A DNA stretch of 64,000 nt, taken from assembly GCF_003667275.1 (NCBI RefSeq), contig NZ_RCNV01000004.1, positions 62,001-126,000 on the forward strand, written 5' to 3'. Below the pieces are notes generated by a model that worked only from the letters and a program-made list of their open reading frames with translations, searched no databases and was not told the origin of the DNA. Of this stretch, positions 62,141 through 64,000 are shown in pieces. The DNA comes from Mesonia aquimarina (lineage in GTDB: Bacteria > Bacteroidota > Bacteroidia > Flavobacteriales > Flavobacteriaceae). Both the position numbers and the translations under genes were made by a program. Numbering within the stretch: the stretch's first letter is position 1; each line of letters begins with the position of its first letter.

Positions 62141-64000
62141 TATTTAAGTTGTTTTTGTAAATATTCTTGTTGCGACGCGGAATATTCTTGTTGAAATTGT
62201 AAAATTCTTTTTTGGTGATAATCATTAGTCAATAATTCTCGTAATAATTCTCTACAAAAACTTCTAAAACGCCATACTTGATGCTCACAACCTTGTAATA
62301 AATCTTTATAGTTTTCTGCTGAAAATGAATCGATTTGAAATAAATATCCAAAAGCATTTTCTCTAATCTCATATGCAAATTGAGGCGAGGTATAACCCGA
62401 AAGTTGCTGATAAATTTGCTGCTTTTTCTGAGGCTGATAATCTTGGGTAACCAAATGTAAGGTTAACCACAACAACTCAACATTTTTATTACTAAAACCT
62501 TCTATACCGGCTAACGCATCTAAATATTGATGTCGATTTTGAGGGAAATTTTGCCATAAATTAAAAAGTGCTTTTTCCTTTGTTAAATAGGAATCGTCTT
62601 GTAGCAAACTTTCATATTCAGTTTTTAATTGCTTCGGAATTTGCGTTAAGCTTGAAGCAATTGCTTGACGAACTAAGATGTTATTGGTTGCAAATGCTTT
62701 TTTATAAAGCTCAAGAACATTTTGTGGATTCTCCTCGGCTAATTGATAAACTACTTCTTGTCCAATATATTCATTCACTGGAAAATTTAAAGCTTTTGCT
62801 AACTGCTCCCGTTTTTCTTGAAGCGGAATTTTTCTTAAAGCCGAAATTTGAAAAAACTTCAGCATAAAAGGAGATTTCTTAAGAGAATTAAAAGCTTGCG
62901 TAGATTGAAAAGCTGATTGTTCTAGCCAGTCTACTTTAAAGTTATTTAAATCTATTCCGCTAACAGATTCTATTTCGGAGAGAAAATCTGAAGTTTCTAC
63001 ATTGTTAAATCCATTTTTTAACAAATAATTTTGCACTCCTTTTTTAAACGCCTCTGCCCCTACTTTTTCACGCAAAATATGTAACGCCCAAGCACCTTTT
63101 TGGTAAAAAGTAAGCGAACTTGCTTTTCCGTTTAAAAGTGCTTCGCCTTTTCCGTTATTACTCATTTCACGTAATTGCTCAGCAGTTTCGTATAATTTAT
63201 GGTAATAATAATCTTCTCCAAAAATTTCTTTTTCGGCCATTAAAGCATAAAAAGTTGCAAAGCCTTCGTGAAGCCAATGATGCGTTGAAGATTTTTCGGT
63301 TACAAAATCACCAAACCATTGGTGTGCTAATTCGTGTGCGTTTACGTTGACATAATTTCGATCGATAAATCCAATAGAATCGGTTAAAAAACTATCAGAA
63401 AAAATTGTAGCGGTCGTATTTTCCATTCCTGCATAAAGAAAATCGCGTACAGGAATTTGTTTATAATTTTGCCACGGAAAAGGAACACCGATTTCTTCTT
63501 CAAAAAAATCGAAGATTTGTTGAGAATAGCGATAAGTTGGTTCTACTTTTAATGAGTCTTTCGGTTCAAAATACAATTTCATCGGAATACCACTAGCTGA
63601 AGAAATTTCTTTAGCTTGAAAATTTCCAAAGGCAACCGCGACTAAATAACTACTCATCGGATTTTTCATATCGAATTTCCAGGTCGTTGTTTTAGCTTCG
63701 GTATTTTTATCAACTAATTTCCCATTGGCAATTACGCTATAGTTTTTAGGCACTTTATATGAAAGATCAAATTCTATTTTATCATTCATATCGTCTATAC
63801 TCGGCAACCAGTGCGAGGTGTATTTTCCTTGTCCTTGCGTCCAAACTTGATTGCTCGCAGAGTTTTCCCAGCCAACAAAATAAATGGTTTGTTTAGGTTT
63901 TACCGTGTAATTAAATTTTATAGTGTAGTTTTTTTCCGCTTTAAATTTTTTCTTAATCCAAATTTTATCTGCTGTTGTATTTAATTTCACTTTAGTTGAA
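62140..64000 (-). CDS. M1-family metallopeptidase (aminopeptidase N-like), N terminus missing
   Basis: Zinc aminopeptidase cut by the window end. The frame has no stop up to base 63999, and the residues before the GTG at 63990 read STKVKLN, so the start lies outside. About 620 residues are visible: the N-terminal beta domain, the substrate-binding GxMEN (FLYAGMENTTATIFS), the zinc motif HELAHQW with its third ligand Glu in HEGFATFYALMAEKE, and a C-terminal alpha-helical repeat region. The catalytic Tyr region is unremarkable. It is followed by the patatin gene with a 1-base overlap, a coupling that suggests joint expression. A signal peptide cannot be checked. Confidence 0.92.
   Translation of the reverse strand, partial: STKVKLNTTADKIWIKKKFKAEKNYTIKFNYTVKPKQTIYFVGWENSASNQVWTQGQGKYTSHWLPSIDDMNDKIEFDLSYKVPKNYSVIANGKLVDKNTEAKTTTWKFDMKNPMSSYLVAVAFGNFQAKEISSASGIPMKLYFEPKDSLKVEPTYRYSQQIFDFFEEEIGVPFPWQNYKQIPVRDFLYAGMENTTATIFSDSFLTDSIGFIDRNYVNVNAHELAHQWFGDFVTEKSSTHHWLHEGFATFYALMAEKEIFGEDYYYHKLYETAEQLREMSNNGKGEALLNGKASSLTFYQKGAWALHILREKVGAEAFKKGVQNYLLKNGFNNVETSDFLSEIESVSGIDLNNFKVDWLEQSAFQSTQAFNSLKKSPFMLKFFQISALRKIPLQEKREQLAKALNFPVNEYIGQEVVYQLAEENPQNVLELYKKAFATNNILVRQAIASSLTQIPKQLKTEYESLLQDDSYLTKEKALFNLWQNFPQNRHQYLDALAGIEGFSNKNVELLWLTLHLVTQDYQPQKKQQIYQQLSGYTSPQFAYEIRENAFGYLFQIDSFSAENYKDLLQGCEHQVWRFRSFCRELLRELLTNDYHQKRILQFQQEYSASQQEYLQKQLK

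Noticed and set aside
1-64000. tRNA, rRNA, CRISPR, phage or transposase genes
   Set aside because: No conserved tRNA arms, no regularly spaced repeats, and no transposase or integrase motifs were seen in any translated frame that I read; a covariance-model scan would be needed to exclude small RNAs.

Overview
The window is AT-rich chromosomal DNA of a Bacteroidota bacterium, most likely a marine member of the Flavobacteriaceae. Three things suggest this: the -7 boxes of the form TAnnTTTG upstream of several genes (clearest at thrS, with a TTG 19 bases upstream), the gene content (DUF4834, YfhO, a PaiB-type FMN protein, a flavobacterial secreted protein usually labelled asparagine synthetase B, M1 and S9 peptidases), and family-typical variants of Nth, Tgt and UvrA that lack metal-binding cysteines. 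I cannot name the genus. I saw no rRNA, tRNA, CRISPR array, prophage or intact insertion sequence. The catalase at the left edge and the M1 peptidase at the right edge are cut by the window.

Region by region: 1-5.2 kb holds a large catalase, an AI-2E-type permease, a PaiB-like protein, a frameshifted small membrane gene, a DUF421 protein and an unknown membrane protein. 5.2-7.5 kb is a three-gene minus-strand set: a YqcI/YcgG (GntA-like) protein, a DUF1989 protein and an AraC regulator, possibly for guanidino-group chemistry. 7.5-14 kb has a porin, an aldehyde dehydrogenase, a palindromic repeat, a DJ-1/PfpI protein, a BrkB/YihY membrane protein and a propeller-like lipoprotein. 14-21.6 kb is metabolism and DNA repair: proline dehydrogenase, aroB, bcp, nth, a 50-residue small protein, an ECF sigma factor with a structured leader, and uvrA. 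21.8-29.4 kb is envelope-related: a Tyr-rich secreted protein, a flippase, a glycosyltransferase, YfhO, DUF4834 and a beta-barrel protein. 29.4-34.1 kb has an alpha-oxoamine synthase next to a cysteine-synthase-like enzyme (possible sulfonolipid head steps) and an S9 peptidase.

34-50.5 kb is largely housekeeping: ybaB, dnaB, accA, an LptF/G permease, tgt, then thrS-infC-rpmI-rplT, an OmpA-family protein, trxB, a tryptophan 2,3-dioxygenase-like protein and acs. infC appears to begin at a non-canonical ATA codon. 50.5-56.3 kb holds tsaC and a TetR-ABC-HlyD-TolC export operon whose ABC protein has a degenerate nucleotide-binding domain. The window ends with a Tudor-like small protein, a UvrD-type helicase, a membrane-anchored glutamate-synthase-like protein with an unknown partner, a patatin-like phospholipase and the M1 peptidase.

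The observations I rate highest are the degenerate ABC exporter, the YqcI/YcgG-DUF1989 pair, the ATA start of infC, the possible capnine gene pair, the loss of metal ligands in Nth, Tgt and UvrA, and the leader of the sigma-factor gene that can pair over its own ribosome-binding region.
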